From the NCBI GenBank assembly GCA_029216955.1, contig JANAVB010010791.1, forward strand, positions 5,970,838-6,034,837: a stretch of 64,000 bases of DNA, written 5' to 3'. Source of the DNA: Iris pallida (taxonomy: Eukaryota; Streptophyta; Magnoliopsida; Asparagales; Iridaceae). Shown in pieces: positions 1 through 11,650 of this stretch. Numbering within the stretch: position 1 is the first letter of the stretch; the number at the start of each line of letters is the position of its first letter. A model generated the notes under the pieces. That model was not told the DNA's origin. It did no database searches and saw only the letters and a list, made by a program, of their open reading frames with translations. A program made the translations under genes and the position numbers.

Positions 1-1783
1 AGTAGTATTTTTGCTTAAGTTATGGAGGCACTACTTATATGGTGATCGGGTGGAGATTTACACTGATCATAAGAGCTTAAAGTATGTATTTACCCAGAGG
101 GACCTGAATATGAGACAGAGGAGATGGTTGGAACTATTGAAGGACTTTGATGTGAATCTTCAGTATCATCCAGACAAGGCGAATGTGGTAGCAGATGCCT
201 TGAGCAGGAGAGGTGGTGCATTTATTCTAACCATGCAGAGGCATATTTTGTAAGATCTTCAGGAAATAGGAATTAAAGTGATCTTGTCGCAAGATGCGGG
301 AGTTATGGCTAGTTTGCAGATTCAATCCACTTTAGTAGATAGGATCATAGCAGCTAAGGCGGAGGATCCGTGAATCGAGAAGCTTCGATTGGAGTGTGAG
401 TCAGGTCTCAGAAAGGAGTTAGTAATCCGTAAGGATGGAACACTTAGGTTCGGAAACCGTCTTTGTGTACCAGGTGGAGGCCTTCGACATGAAGTTATGT
501 CAGAAGCTCATAGTTCTCCTTATTCCATTCATTCCGGAGGCACAAAGATGTACCAGGATATGAAGCAGTACTTTTAGTGGAATGACATAAAGAGGAAGAT
601 AGCAAGGTTTGTATCCAGATATTTGGTATGTCAGCAAGTGAAGGCAGAGCAACAGAGAATAGCAGGATTGTTGCAGCCGCTTCCTATTCCGGAGTGGAAG
701 GGGAGCACATCACGATGGACTTTATGACCGGTTTACCTAGATCTCCGACCGGCCGAAACGCAGTTTGGGTAATCGTGGATTGGCTCACGAAGGTTACATA
801 TTTTCTTCCTTTCAGAGTAGGGCAGTCTACTGAGTAGCTGGCAGAAATGTATATGAAGCAGATTGTGAGGCAGCATGGTGTTCCAGTCAGCATAGTATCA
901 GATCGAGACACACGGTTCACCTCTCACTTTTGATAGAGTTTGCATCAAAGTTTGGGTACCAAGTTGCAGTTCAGCACAGCCTATCATCCGCAGACGGATG
1001 GACAATCAGAGAGAACCATTCAGACCTTAGAAGATATGTTACGGGCTTGTACTTTAGACTTCGATGGAACTTGGGAAGATTATCTACATTTAGTAGAGTT
1101 CTCTTACAATAATAGTTATCAGGCAAGTATACAGATGGTGCCGTTTGAAGCATTATATGGAAGGAAGTGCAGGTCCCCTCTGGCATGGGACGATACGGGA
1201 GAACAAAAATTATTGGGACCAGAAATGATCACGCAGACCGTAGAAACAGTCAAGTTGATCAGAGAACGGCTTCGAGTCGTGCAAGACAGACACCGCTACT
1301 GGAAAGATCAGCATCGAAGGCCTCTAGAGTTTGGCGTCGATGACCAAGTGTTTCTGCGGATTTCACCGACTAGGGGTGTCATTAGATTTGGAACCCGAGG
1401 AAAGCTTAGTCCGAGATTCGTTGGTCCTTTTAAGATTCTCGCTCGGGTAGCGATGTTGCTTATCGGCTTGCCCTTCCACCCTCGCTATCTGCGTACAAGA
1501 TGTGTTTCATGTATCTCAGTTACGTGGATATGTTCTGGATCTGAGTCATGTCCTCGACCATTCGGAGTTAGTCATTGGTACCGACCTAACTTACGAAGAA
1601 CAACCCGTGTCTATTTTGGACCGGCGAGAGAAGGTGCTCAAGAACCAGGCTATTCGCCTTGTCCGTGTCGCTTGGGGCCATCACTCTCTGGGAGAGTCAA
1701 CCTGGGAGCGTGAGGACGAGATTAAATCTCGATATCCGCACTTGTTCGACTCGGAAGGTATGTTTCTCCTCATGCCTTGGTAA
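1..1783 (+). pseudogene. Element A: 3' part of Ty3-gypsy pol (RNase H end, integrase, chromodomain), broken
   Basis: This is the tail of a chromovirus polyprotein that would degrade the RNA strand and integrate the cDNA. In order I see the RNase H end ([12 protein letters not shown], then [11 protein letters not shown]), the integrase zinc-finger region (SEAHSSPYSIHSGG), the integrase core ([16 protein letters not shown], then TAYHPQTDGQSERTIQTLED carrying the third acidic residue), a GPF segment ([12 protein letters not shown]), and a chromodomain-like end ([16 protein letters not shown] to RYPHLF) that stops near 1783. The frame is broken by stops at about 251, 372, 575, 835 and 931-936, and by a frameshift near 1450. 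Body B (7760-9549) is a close copy of the same region. The 5' part lies outside the window. The Tekay/Del-like assignment is family knowledge; inactivity is seen directly. Confidence 0.93.
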
Positions 1784-1920
1784 ATTTTGAAATGTATGAT
1801 TAATGACTGCTAATGATAGGTTGATAGCGTAGATTGTAATTACACCTTGCTTGCCCGGATACCTCTATCTTTGTCTTGGCTGAAATTCCGAGGACGGAAT
1901 TTTTCTAAGGAGGATAGAGA
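1784..1920 (+). other. Element A 3' untranslated region and polypurine tract
   Basis: This non-coding stretch lies between the pol stop and the LTR. It contains TTCCGAGGACGGAA at about 1886-1899 and the purine run AAGGAGGATAGAGA ending at 1920, directly before the LTR start TGTCACTTCC. That is the expected place for the plus-strand primer. Related motifs precede the 3' LTR of B, D, E, F and G. Confidence 0.8.
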
Positions 1921-2093
1921 TGTCACTTCCCGATCCCGATATACGTATTCTTTCATGAATTCTGTATACGGTATTTGTATTTAGCATGTGTATAATTCTG
2001 TATATTATTTATTAATTATTGCATGTAGCTTTTAAGCTTGTCATTAGTGGAATGGATAGAGATTAGGGATTAGGGTTTTCTTTAACCAACCCC

Positions 2094-2160
2094 TATTTAT
2101 ATTCTCTTCCTCACTCTCTCTCTCCTCATTCACTCTTCCATTTATTTCCCTCAACCACCA
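2094..2160 (+). promoter_or_regulatory. Candidate LTR core promoter: TATTTATA box plus CT-rich patch
   Basis: TATTTATA at 2094-2101 is followed at once by a CT-rich run (TCTCTTCCTCACTCTCTC and onward). A TATA box followed by a pyrimidine patch is a common plant core promoter layout. The same arrangement is kept at 9860 in the other LTR. No transcription start is proven. Confidence 0.5.
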
Positions 2161-2548
2161 CCCATAGGCAAGTACACCTTGCTCAAAAGTGGAGATTAAT
2201 AAATTTTCCATTTTTTTGATTTTTCCTTGATATAATTTATCTATAATATTTTTCTCTTCATTCTCTACAAGTTTAGTTCTTGAAGTCTTTGATTTTAGTG
2301 GCTAGATTTGTGTAGATCTGAGTTCCTAAAACTAGGGTTTCACGGGTTTACATGGTTTTGATCTATCACACTTGGCTATTTTCGAAATCTAATAGTCCTA
2401 TGTTATAGAAAATTTGATTCTATGCAATTTTGACCTTTGGAAAGTTAGATTTCGAGATGTTTGGAGGAAGTTATGGCCGAAACAATATTTGGACATCTCC
2501 GAGGTTCGCCTGTGCTGGCTCTGGCAGGGGTGATGAACAGTCCCCTAC

Positions 2549-3130
2549 GGCCGCATGAGCATTTGAGCCGCATAAGCAATAGCAGCCGCATGGCATTTCC
2601 AGCCGCATGAGCCTTTCGTGCCGCATGGCATTTCCAGCCGCATAAGCTTTTGTGCCGCATGGCATTCCCGGCCGCATGAGCATTTGAGCCGCATAAGCAA
2701 TAGCAGCCGTATAAGCAATAGCAGCCGTATAAGCAACGGCAGCCGCACGAGCATTTGAGCCGCATAAGCTTTTCCAGCCGCATGGCGCTGGGCAGTTTCA
2801 GCCGCATACAGTTCATTCCGGACAGCATGACCCGCATTGGCTGAGCCGCGTGAGACTCAGTCTTTCCTGGCCGCATAAGGCCTAGTGATTCACCAGCCGT
2901 ATAGGACTTAGCTCCCTGAGCCACATGCGCCCTTTCCTTCTGGCCGCATATGCATGATTTTTCTCCAGCCGCATGCGCCTCTTTTCTACTGCCGCATATG
3001 CATAATTTTCCCCAGCCGCATGAGCATCTCCTTTCCTTGCCGCATAGGCCTTAGCCGCAGGGTTATTGCCACATATGCTTGTTGGTTCCTGGCCGCATAA
3101 GACTCCAAATTCCAGCCGTATGAGCCTCGG
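2549..3130. repeat. CCGCAT-core minisatellite in the gypsy LTR
   Basis: This is a run of degenerate units of about 15-20 bp built on AGCCGCAT(A/G)AGC, with spacers such as ATTTG, AATAGC and GGCATTTCC. Later units are more diverged (GCCGCATATGCAT, GCCGCATGAGCATC). The other LTR has a shorter version at 10313-10715. In reverse it reads as an artificial Cys/Leu/Arg-rich ORF, which I do not accept as a gene. Confidence 0.85.
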
Positions 3131-4576
3131 CTGCATGTTCTTTTATGTCTTAGTCCTCATTTCTGAGCTGACTACCTATGTGATGGCTGGATAACCCTAT
3201 GTGTGTATTGAGGTACAATCTATGTGAGCACCGAGGTACAATCCTAAGCGCTAAGTGTTCCTAAGTGATACCTGCCAGTACTCCCAAGAGTCCAGCATTT
3301 ACATAGCAAATAGTCGGTAGCAATGACGTGGTATGTGATGATGTGTTGCATTACACCGAAAAGGAGGAACACATGTATGACTCTTTGAGCCAGTACGGAT
3401 CCCTTCTTGGGGTACTCGTACGATGTACGACATCTAGAGGAGTGAACATGTGATCACGACATGTGAACTCTGAGGATAACCTAGGGATTAACTAGGCAAC
3501 TAACTTGGTAGATGCATTGGGTGGGAAGAATCCCGAGATCGTGCCATACTAGCCACCCCAGGTCCAGTCCTGACGTGTTGGGTTGGCTGCCATGGATATG
3601 GTTTCATTCGCCTATAGCGGATAGCTATATCCGACTCCTATGCGCTATATGTTAAATGTTTTAGCACGGTTGCCCTCCGGGGGACTGGTGCATAATCAAA
3701 GTGTTATATGTCTTATGATTTGGCTAGTCCTGCTGGGTTGACACGATCTGAGGATTCCTTTTAATCAGGATTGCAGGGATAACTCCGCCAAATCTAGAAA
3801 GCTGCAGGAATTAATGGCCGCTTGAAAAATGACTTGACTGTGCTTGAGCCTTTCGTTAGTAGCCGAGGGACATGGACTGTCATGGTGCGTGGTCCAACCC
3901 ATGTCCTTGTTTGGTTGTTGGGTTGGTTTACCGTGCCAGGACAGGCTGTGGACCGAGGTTACGACCGGATGCTTATTATTATTATTAATTTATGCTTGGG
4001 TTTTATCTCACTCTTTTGTGCTCCGTTGTGGTACTTGCTATTCGGGGCTGACCCTGCTGGTTTCGTTTGGCCAGATCGCGTAGCAGAGCCTATGGATCCG
4101 ACTTTCTTTCCTGACGTCAATGGTGCATACTAGAAGCATGACCGGCGGGGGACTCGAGTGGGTTTCTTCTCCACCACTCTAATATCTTTACTTATGTCCT
4201 GGCATTTAGCCACCGGCACCTGTTTAGCCGACAAATCTGGATATTTTGTCCTCGCATAATTTATAATTAAATCAGACTGCAGCTGAGTACAATTATGTAA
4301 CTTTGACTCTCTGGGCTAGCTAACTTATAAAGCTAGATCCTCATGACCATTTGATGAAGCGTCAGGGACGCCTTACTGCTTTTTCTCATATGTTCATTAA
4401 TTGATATTTTTTTGCTTGAATGATTGAGACATAGATGTTCTGTGTGACCATAGGAGACTGAATGTAGCATACACCCCCTTGTCTCTTGACAGCCACGATC
4501 GCCGTATGACGTTTGTATACCTTATATTGAGTAGCTGGCCTAGTCCGTCTCTGTATTTCAGTACTGGGGAGGGATA

Positions 4577-4780
4577 AGGTTTTATTGGTGGCCCATGCAG
4601 GTCTGATTTTCAGACTTGTGGGGTATAACTATTATAGGAGTCTCAATCAAACTCGTTCCCTTTGAATCTCTTGCTTCAATTTCTCTTTCCTCACCTTGAT
4701 TGATAACCTGAATTGCATCCTCGAATCCTCCTCGTCCTGATAATTAATATCATGTACCTTTTCCTATAGGGGTGTTTCTT
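4577..4780 (+). other. Element B leader with candidate primer binding site
   Basis: TGGTGGCCCATG at 4586-4597 begins with the TGG needed to pair with a tRNA CCA end and lies 9 nt after the LTR. Very similar sites occupy the same position in C (11455), F (48921) and, in reverse, E (60882-60893). It does not resemble the initiator-Met site used by D, G and H, and I cannot name the tRNA. The rest of the leader shows no ORF. Confidence 0.55.
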
Positions 4781-5634
4781 TCTCAGTAGCTAACGAGGCC
4801 AACCTGGAGGATCATCCGGCAGAGCATGGCTCGACAGGGCAGCAACCGGAAGGAATACATTCTCCTGATCAGATCCAAGTAGAAGTGATATCAGAGCCAG
4901 TGGAACCGCAGGTTCTAGAAACTTCTGCACCCCCAGCGGTGCCAACAGCGACGCCAGTACCTGATGCTGCAGCACTCCTGGAGGTCATCCGGGGATTCCT
5001 GGCCACTCAGCAGCGACAGGTGGCAGCCCATCAGTAACAGCAGATCCGACAGCAGGAACAAAATGTACTACTGAATCAGGGGTTACAATTAGCCCTTGAG
5101 AGAAGTGTCAAGAATGATTCGGGAGCATCGTGAAGGTTTTGTCGACTCAATCCGAGATATTTTGACGGCACGGATGACGCCATCATGGTGGATGCATGGC
5201 TTCAGGATACTGAGGCCATATTGACTGTAGCTAAGGTTCCAGCATAGGAGAAGGTTGATCAGGTCAGACTGATACTTCAGGATCTCGCCCGCGATTGGTG
5301 GGCATCAGAAGAGGTTGGACTGAGGCATCCTGTTCCCTGGGATAGCTTCTGTACCAGATTCAAGGCTAAGTACTTTAGCGTGGTAGCAAGGTATGAGCTA
5401 CATCAGAGGTTTATCAGTCTCAAGTAGGCTGGAAAGACGGTGGATGGATATGCAGCGGAGTTCTGCAGACTGAGTCGGTTTGCACCGACGATGGTAGCTA
5501 CAGAGCCGGAGAAGGCTATGAGGTTCCAATAGGGACTTCATTTAGAGATCCTGCAGCTAGTAGAAGGGCACGACTATCAGACTTTTGATGCCATTTTAAC
5601 GGCAGCTTGGAGGCATAAACTCATCCAACAGAGG
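4781..5634 (+). pseudogene. Element B gag, N-terminal and capsid part, broken
   Basis: Reading through stops, the frame gives an acidic, proline-rich start (SEPVEPQVLET), a Gln-rich stretch (QQEQNVLLNQG), then a capsid-type retrotransposon gag segment (RYFDGTDDA, WLQDTEAIL, LILQDLARDWWASEE, RFKAKYF, AAEFCRLSRF). Stops occur at about 5035, 5131, 5246, 5426 and 5530. Most are explained by CAG or CAA changing to TAG or TAA. No convincing start codon is visible; an upstream frame is open from about 4770. The frame continues into the following open segment. Confidence 0.82.
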
Positions 5635-7719
5635 TTGGTGACAAGACATGGGGGCCAGAAGAGGTCTCATTCCCAGAGCAGGTGCGGAGGAGCAGTGCAG
5701 CGAATATCGGCGCCAGCGCCCGGCATCCGTATTCATGAGTCAGGAGCACCGCAGAGGACGGCGGTATCTGAGATATCAGCACTAGTTCGGCATCAGCAGC
5801 AGAAAAACCAGCAGCAACGCCAGGGGGCGCCTATTGGATTTACTTACTGTGGTAAGGAAAGGCACACTAGGGATGTGTGTCGTTCGGCTAATGGGTTATA
5901 CATGAGGTGTGGCAGTCCAGATCACAGGATTGCCAATTGTCCTATGATACAGAGGCCAGGAGGGCCAGTTCAGCAGTTTCCAACATTACCAGCTCCAGGG
6001 GCAGCACCGAACAGAGGACCAGTATTGGCCGTAAGGTCGCTAGCCCAGCGTCTACCAACGCAGGCTCAAATGTTTCGCCAGGCACAGAACCAGGAAGGCC
6101 CACAGAGGCCGCAGCGACAGCATGGTCGAGGAAGACAGCAGGAGGGAGCTCAGCAAGGCCAGGGCCAGGCCTTCACCTTATCACTGGAGGATACACTAGC
6201 TTTAGACGACGTGGTTGCATGTAATATTTCTGTTACCTCTTTTCCTGCAGTAGCATTGTTTGATTCGGGGGCTACCCACTCTTTTATATCTGCACGATTT
6301 GTGACACGTATTGGATTATTATTCGAGGCATTGCCAGAGAGGATAAATATACTCACTGGTAATGGGCTCGTAGAAGTTAGCAGAGTGTGCTTAGCGTGTC
6401 CAGTCATTGTGAGTGGGCGGTTATTGCCCGTGTCCTTGATTGAGTTTCCCATGGGCAACTTTGACGTTGTCTTAGGCATGGACTGGTTGAGAGACAGTCA
6501 TGCGACGATAGATTGTCGGGGAGGCAGGGTAGTATTTAATGTACCTGGCACCGAGGAGTTCGTCTTTGTCCGATCATTGGAAGATCGACCCAAGGGCATC
6601 ATTGCAGAGGCATTGGCAGAGCAGGAGCGGATTCCAAGAGTGGTCAGAGAGTTTGCTGATGTATTTCCAGATGAGCTTCCAGGTTTACCACCAGTGAGAG
6701 ATGTAGAGTTTTGTATTGAGCTGAATCCTGGGACGGAGCCTAAAGTCGGCAGAGTTTACAGAATATCGCAGTCAGAGTTGGATAAGTTGTACCAGCATGA
6801 AGAAGAGTTGAAAGCGAAGCAGTTTATCCGAGACAGTAATTTGCCCTGGGCAGTACCGGTGATTTTGGTACCCAAGAAGGATGGATCGACGCGACTGTGC
6901 ATTGATTACTGGCAGTTGAATGCAGTAACAGTGAAGAACAAGTATCCGTTACCAAGGATTGATGACTTGTTTGATCAATTGAGTAAGGCTTGCATCTTCT
7001 CTAAGATTGATCTTCGATCTGGATATTACCAAGTGAGGGTCCGGGAGCAGGACATACCCAAGACAACATTTAGATCACGGTATGGGCATTATGAGTTTCT
7101 GGTGATGCCCTTTGGACTGACTAATGCCCCATCAGTATTCATAGATTTGATGATCCGTATCTTTCTGCCCTATTTAGATAAGTTTGTAGTAGTGTTTATA
7201 GATGACATCCTCGTCTATTCTAGTAGTGAGGAGGAACATGAGAAACATCTTCGGACAGCTTTACAGACCTTGAGGGAGCGTCAACTCTATGCGAAGCTTA
7301 ATAAATGTGAGTTTTGGTTGGATCATATTTCGTTCCTGGGACACATTATTTCTGGAGCAGGAGTGTCAGTAGACCCGAAGAAGGTTGAGGCAGTGAAGAA
7401 TTGGCCAGTTCCAAAGACGGTAGCAGAAGTGTGTAGTTTCTTGGGATTGGCAGGTTACTACCGGAGGTTCGTGGCAGACTTCGCTAGGATTTCGGCAACC
7501 TTGACGCGTTTGACGCATAAGGATGTAGAGTTTGTTTGGTCAGCAGAGTGTCAGGCATCGTTTGAAGAGTTGAAAAAGATATTAATCTCAGCCCCGATCT
7601 TGACCCTTCCAGTAGGATCGTTAGGGTTTACAGTGTATTGTGACGCATCCGGGAAGGGACTTGGATGTGTATTGATGCAACATGGTAAGGTGATAGCATA
7701 TGCATCTCGACAGCTTTGA
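5635..7719 (+). pseudogene. Element B gag end, protease, reverse transcriptase and start of RNase H (694-codon open segment)
   Basis: This is the longest open gypsy segment. It shows zinc-knuckle remnants ([25 protein letters not shown]) that both appear to lack the first Cys of the CCHC pattern, an aspartic protease site ([12 protein letters not shown], about residue 208), and a full RT ([41 protein letters not shown], and catalytic FIDDILVYS near residue 520). A tether ([15 protein letters not shown]) and the RNase H start ([18 protein letters not shown]) follow. It ends at TGA 7717-7719, where body C keeps an Arg codon (CGT), so the stop most likely came from CGA. The first Met at 5635 is an ORF artefact, not a real start. 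The RT looks catalytically complete, but the polyprotein is broken on both sides. Confidence 0.93.
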
Positions 7720-9549
7720 GATCATGAGAAGAATTATTCGACTCACGACCTGGAATTAGCAGCAGTAGTATTTTCGCTTAAGTTATGGAGACACTACTTA
7801 TATGGAGATCGGGTAGAGATTTACACTAATCATAAGAGCTTAAAGTATGTATTTACCCAGAGGGACCTGAACATGAGACAGAGAAGATGGTTGGAACTAT
7901 TGAAGGACTTTGATGTGAATCTTCATTATCATCCAAGCAAGGCAAATGTGGTAGCAGATGCCTTGAACAGGAGAGGTGGTGCATTTATTCTAACCACGCA
8001 GAGGCATATTTTGGAAGATCTTCAGGAAATGGGAATTGAAGTGATCTTGTCGCAAGATGTGGAAGTTATGGCCAGTTTGCAGATTCAGTCCACTTTAGTA
8101 GATAGGATCAGAGCAGCTCAGGCGGAGGATCCGTGAATCCAGAAGCTTCGATCGGAGTGTGAGTCAGGTCTTAGAAAGGAGTTAGTAATCCTTGAGGATG
8201 AAACACTTAGGTTCAGAAACCGTCTTTGTGTACTAGGTGGAGGCCTTCGACATAAAGTTATGTCAGAAGCTCATAGTTCTCCTTATTCTATTCATCCCGG
8301 AGGCACAAAGATGTACCAGGATATGAAGCAGTACTTTTGGTGGAATGGCATGAAGAGGAAGATAGCGAAATTTGTATCCAGATGTTTGGTATATCAGCAA
8401 GTGAAGACAGAGCAACAGAGACCAGCAGGATTGTTGCAGCCGCTTCTTATTCCGGAGTGGAAGTGGGAGCACATCACGATGGACTTTGTGACCGGTTTAC
8501 CTAGATCTTCGACCGACCAAAACGCAGTTTGGGTAATCGTGGATCGGCTCATGAAGGTTGTGCATTTTCTTCCTTTCAGAGTAGGGCGGTCTACTGAGCA
8601 GCTGGCAGAAATGTATATGAAGCAGATTGTGAGGCAGCATGGTGTTCCAGTCAGTATAGTATCAGATCGAGACACACGGTTCACCTCTCACTTTTGGCGA
8701 AGCTTGCATCAAAGTTTGGATACCAAGTTGCGGTTCAGTACAGCCTATCATCCGCAGACAGATGGACAATCAGAGAGAATCATTCAGACCTTGGAAGATA
8801 TGTTACGGGCTTGTACTTTAGACTTCGGTGGAACTTGGGAAGATAATCTACATTTAGTAGAGTTCTCTTACAATAATAGTTATCAGGCAAGTATACAGAT
8901 GGCGCCGTTTGAAGCATTATATGGAAGAAAGTGTAGGTCCCCTCTGGCATAGGACGATGTGGGAGAACGAAAATTGTTGGGGCCAGAGATGATCACGCGG
9001 ACCGTGGAAACAGTCAAGTTGATCAGAGAACGGCTTCGAGTCGCGTAAGACAGACACAACCACTGGACAGATCAGCATCGAAGACCTCTAGAGTTTGGTG
9101 TCGGTGACTAAATGTTTCTGCGGATTTTACCGACTCGGGGTGTCATTAGATTTGGAACCCGAGGAAAGCTTAGTCCGAGATTCGTTGGTCCTTTTAAGAT
9201 TCTCGCTCGGGTAGGCGATGTTGCTTATCGGCTTGCCCTTCCTCCCTCGTTATCTGTCATACATGATGTGTTTCATGTATCTCAGTTGTGTGGGTATGTC
9301 CCGGATCCGAGTCATGTCCTCGACCATTCGGAGTTAGTCATTGGTACCGACCTAACTTACGAGGAACAACCCGTGTCTATTTTGGACCGGCGAGAGAAGG
9401 TGCTCAAGAACCGAACTATTCACCTTGTTCGTGTCGCTTGGGGCCATCACTCTCCGGGAGAGTCAACCTGGGAGCGCGAGGACGAGATTAAATCTCGGTA
9501 TCCGTACTTGTTCGACTCGGAAGGTATGTTTCTCCTCATGCCTTGGTAA
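7720..9549 (+). pseudogene. Element B RNase H end, integrase and chromodomain, broken
   Basis: This continues the pol frame after the TGA. RNase H finishes by about 7970 ([28 protein letters not shown]). The integrase zinc region spans about 8260-8420, but its last Cys is replaced (CLVYQQVK; body C has CLICQQVK). The core has [22 protein letters not shown] and QSERIIQTLED. The GPF segment and chromodomain-like end ([16 protein letters not shown]) span 9112-9549. Stops lie at about 8134, 8950, 9046 and 9109. At the last three, body A keeps TGG, CAA and CAA. Confidence 0.92.
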
Positions 9550-9686
9550 ATTTTGAAATGTATGATTAATGACTGCTAATGATAGGTTGATAGCGTAGAT
9601 TGTAATTGCACCTTGCTTGACCGGATACCTCTATTTTTGTCTTGGCTGAAATTCCGAGGACGAAATTTTTCTAAGGAGGATAGAGA
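9550..9686 (+). other. Element B 3' untranslated region and polypurine tract
   Basis: This matches 1784-1920. TTCCGAGGACGAAATTTTTC and then AAGGAGGATAGAGA end at 9686, next to the LTR start at 9687. Confidence 0.8.
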
Positions 9687-9859
9687 TGTCACTTCCCGAT
9701 CCCGATATACGTATTCTTTCATGAATTCTGTATACGATATCTGTATTTAGCATGTGTATAATTCTGTATGTTATTTATTAATGGTTGTATGTAGCTTTTA
9801 AGCTTGTCATTAGTGGAATGGATAGAGATTAGGGATTAGGATTTTCTTTAACCAACCCC

Positions 9860-9915
9860 TATTTATATTCTCTTCCTCACTCCCTCTCCTCATTCACTCT
9901 TCCATTTATTTTTCT
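9860..9915 (+). promoter_or_regulatory. Candidate LTR core promoter: TATTTATA plus CT-rich patch
   Basis: TATTTATA at 9860-9867 is followed by a CT-rich run, matching the candidate promoter at 2094 in the other LTR. Confidence 0.5.
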
Positions 9916-10312
9916 CAACCACCACCCATAGGCAAGTACATCTTGCTCAAAAGTGGAGATTAGCAAATTTTCTATTTTTTTGATTTTTCCTTGATATAAT
10001 TTATCTATAATGTTCTTCTCTTCATTCTCTACAAGTTTAGTTCTTGAAGTCTTTGATTTTAATGGCTATATTTGTGTAGATCTGAGTTCCTAAAACTAGA
10101 GTTTCACGGGTTTGCATGGTTTTGATCTATCACACTTGGCTATTTTCAAAAACTAATGGTCCTATGTTGTAGGAAATTTGATTCTATATAATTTTGACCT
10201 TTGGAAAGTTAGATTTTGACTTGTTTGGAGGAAGTTATGGCCGAAACAATATTTGGACATCTCCGAGGTTCGCCTGTGCAGGCTCTGGCAGGGGTGATGA
10301 ACAGTCCCCTGC

Positions 10313-10715
10313 GGCCGCATAAGCATTTAAGCCGCATAAGAATTTGAGCCGCATAAGCAATAGCAGCCGCATGGCATTTCCAGCCGCATGAGCCTTTCGT
10401 GCCGTATGGCATTTTTAGTCGCATAAGCTTTCGTGCCGCATGGCATTCCCGGCCGCATGAGCATTTGAGCCGCATAAGCAATAGCAGCCGCATAAGCAAT
10501 AGCAGCCGCATAAGCAACGGCAGCCGCACGAGCATTTGAGCCGTATAAGCTTTTTCAGCCGCATGGCGCTGGACAGTTTCAGCCGCATAAAGTTTATTCC
10601 GGATCGCATGACCCGCATTGGCTGAGCCGCATGAGACTCAGTCTTTCCTGGCCGCATAAGGCCAGTGATTCTCCAGTCGCATAGGACTTAGCTCCCTGAG
10701 CCGTATGTGCCCTTT
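10313..10715. repeat. CCGCAT-core minisatellite (short copy)
   Basis: These are the same degenerate AGCCGCATAAGC-type units as at 2549-3130. Units CCGCATAAGCAATAGCAG are repeated in tandem at about 10470-10515. The array is cut off at its 3' end by the LTR deletion. Confidence 0.85.
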
Positions 10716-11445
10716 TCTTCTGGCCGAGGGACATGGACTGTCATGGTGCGTAGTCCAACCCATGTCCTTGTTTGATTGTTGGGTTGGTTTAACGTGCCAG
10801 GACAGGCTGTGGACCGAGGTTACGACCGGATGCTTATTATTATTATTATTATTAATTTATGCTTGGGTTTTATCTCACTCTTTTGTGCTCCCTTGTGGTA
10901 CTTGCTATTCGGGGCTGACCCCGCTGGTTTTGTTTAGCTAGATCGCGTAGCAGAGCATGAGGATCCGACTTTCTTCTCTGACGTCAATGGTGCATACTAG
11001 AAGCATGGCTGGCAGGGGACTCGAGTGGGTTTCTTTTCCACCACTCCAATATTTTTACTTATGTCCTGGCGTTTAGCCACCGGCACCTGTTTAGCCGGCA
11101 AATCTGGATATTTTGTCCTCGCATAATTTGTAATTAAATCAGACTGTAGCTGAGTACAATTATGTAACTTTGACTCTCTGGGCTAGCTAACTTATAAAGC
11201 TAGATCCCCATGACCATTTTGATGAAGCGTCAGGGATGCCTTACTGCTTTATCTTATATGTTCATTAATTGATGTTTTCTTGCTTGAATGATTGAGACAT
11301 AGATGTTCTATGTGACCATAGGAGACTTGAATGTAGCATACACCCTCTTTTCTCTTGACAGCCACGATCGCCGTATGACGTTTGTATACCTCATATGGAG
11401 TAGATGGCCTAGTCCGTCTCTGTATTTCAGTACTGGGGCGTGACA

Positions 11446-11650
11446 AGGTTTTATTGGTGGCCCATGTAGGTCTGATTTTCAGACTTGTAGGGTGTAACTA
11501 TTATAGGAGTCTCAATCTAACTCGTTCCCTTTGAATCTCTTGCTTCGATTTCTCTTTTCTCACCTTGATTGATACCCTGAATTGCATCCTCGAATCCTTT
11601 TCGTCCTGATAATTAATATCATGTACCTTTCCCTATAGGGGTGCTTCTTT
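11446..11650 (+). other. Element C leader with candidate primer binding site
   Basis: TGGTGGCCCATG at 11455-11466 lies 9 nt after the LTR end. The leader is nearly the same as the leader of B (4577-4780). Confidence 0.55.

Larger units (their letters stand above)
1921..4576 (+). repeat. LTR shared by gypsy bodies A and B (long version, 2656 bp)
   Basis: This is both the 3' LTR of body A and the 5' LTR of body B. It begins TGTCACTTCCCGATCC after a polypurine tract and ends near GGGATA, the decayed form of the GTGACA that ends the second copy at 11445. A candidate primer site follows 9 nt later. Inside are a TATA-like box with a pyrimidine-rich stretch (2094-2160), a CCGCAT minisatellite (about 2549-3130), and a segment of about 919 bp (2947-3865) that is missing from the LTR at 9687-11445. 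No target duplication can be expected because the flanks are retrotransposon internal sequence on both sides. Confidence 0.88.
1921..11445 (+). mobile_element. Ty3-gypsy Tekay/Del-like retrotransposon B (LTR-body-LTR), degraded
   Basis: This is a complete but inactive element: LTR, candidate PBS, gag, protease, RT, RNase H, integrase, chromodomain, polypurine tract, LTR. It lies between two other bodies that use the same LTRs (A to the left, C to the right), so A-LTR-B-LTR-C is a tandem array, not three independent insertions. Target duplications are absent, as expected. Stops in gag and in the second half of pol make it non-functional. Confidence 0.88.
9687..11445 (+). repeat. LTR shared by bodies B and C (short version, 1759 bp)
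   Basis: It starts TGTCACTTCCCGATCC and ends GGGGCGTGACA. It is collinear with 1921-4576, except that TGGCCG (10721-10726) joins directly to AGGGACATGG. This removes about 919 bp present in the other copy between two GCCG tetranucleotides (2943-2946 and 3862-3865). It serves as the 3' LTR of B and the 5' LTR of C. Confidence 0.9.

Noticed and set aside
2445..3136. Cys/Leu/Arg-rich minus-strand frames, also at 10209-10657
   Set aside because: They are translations of the CCGCAT minisatellite in the LTR.
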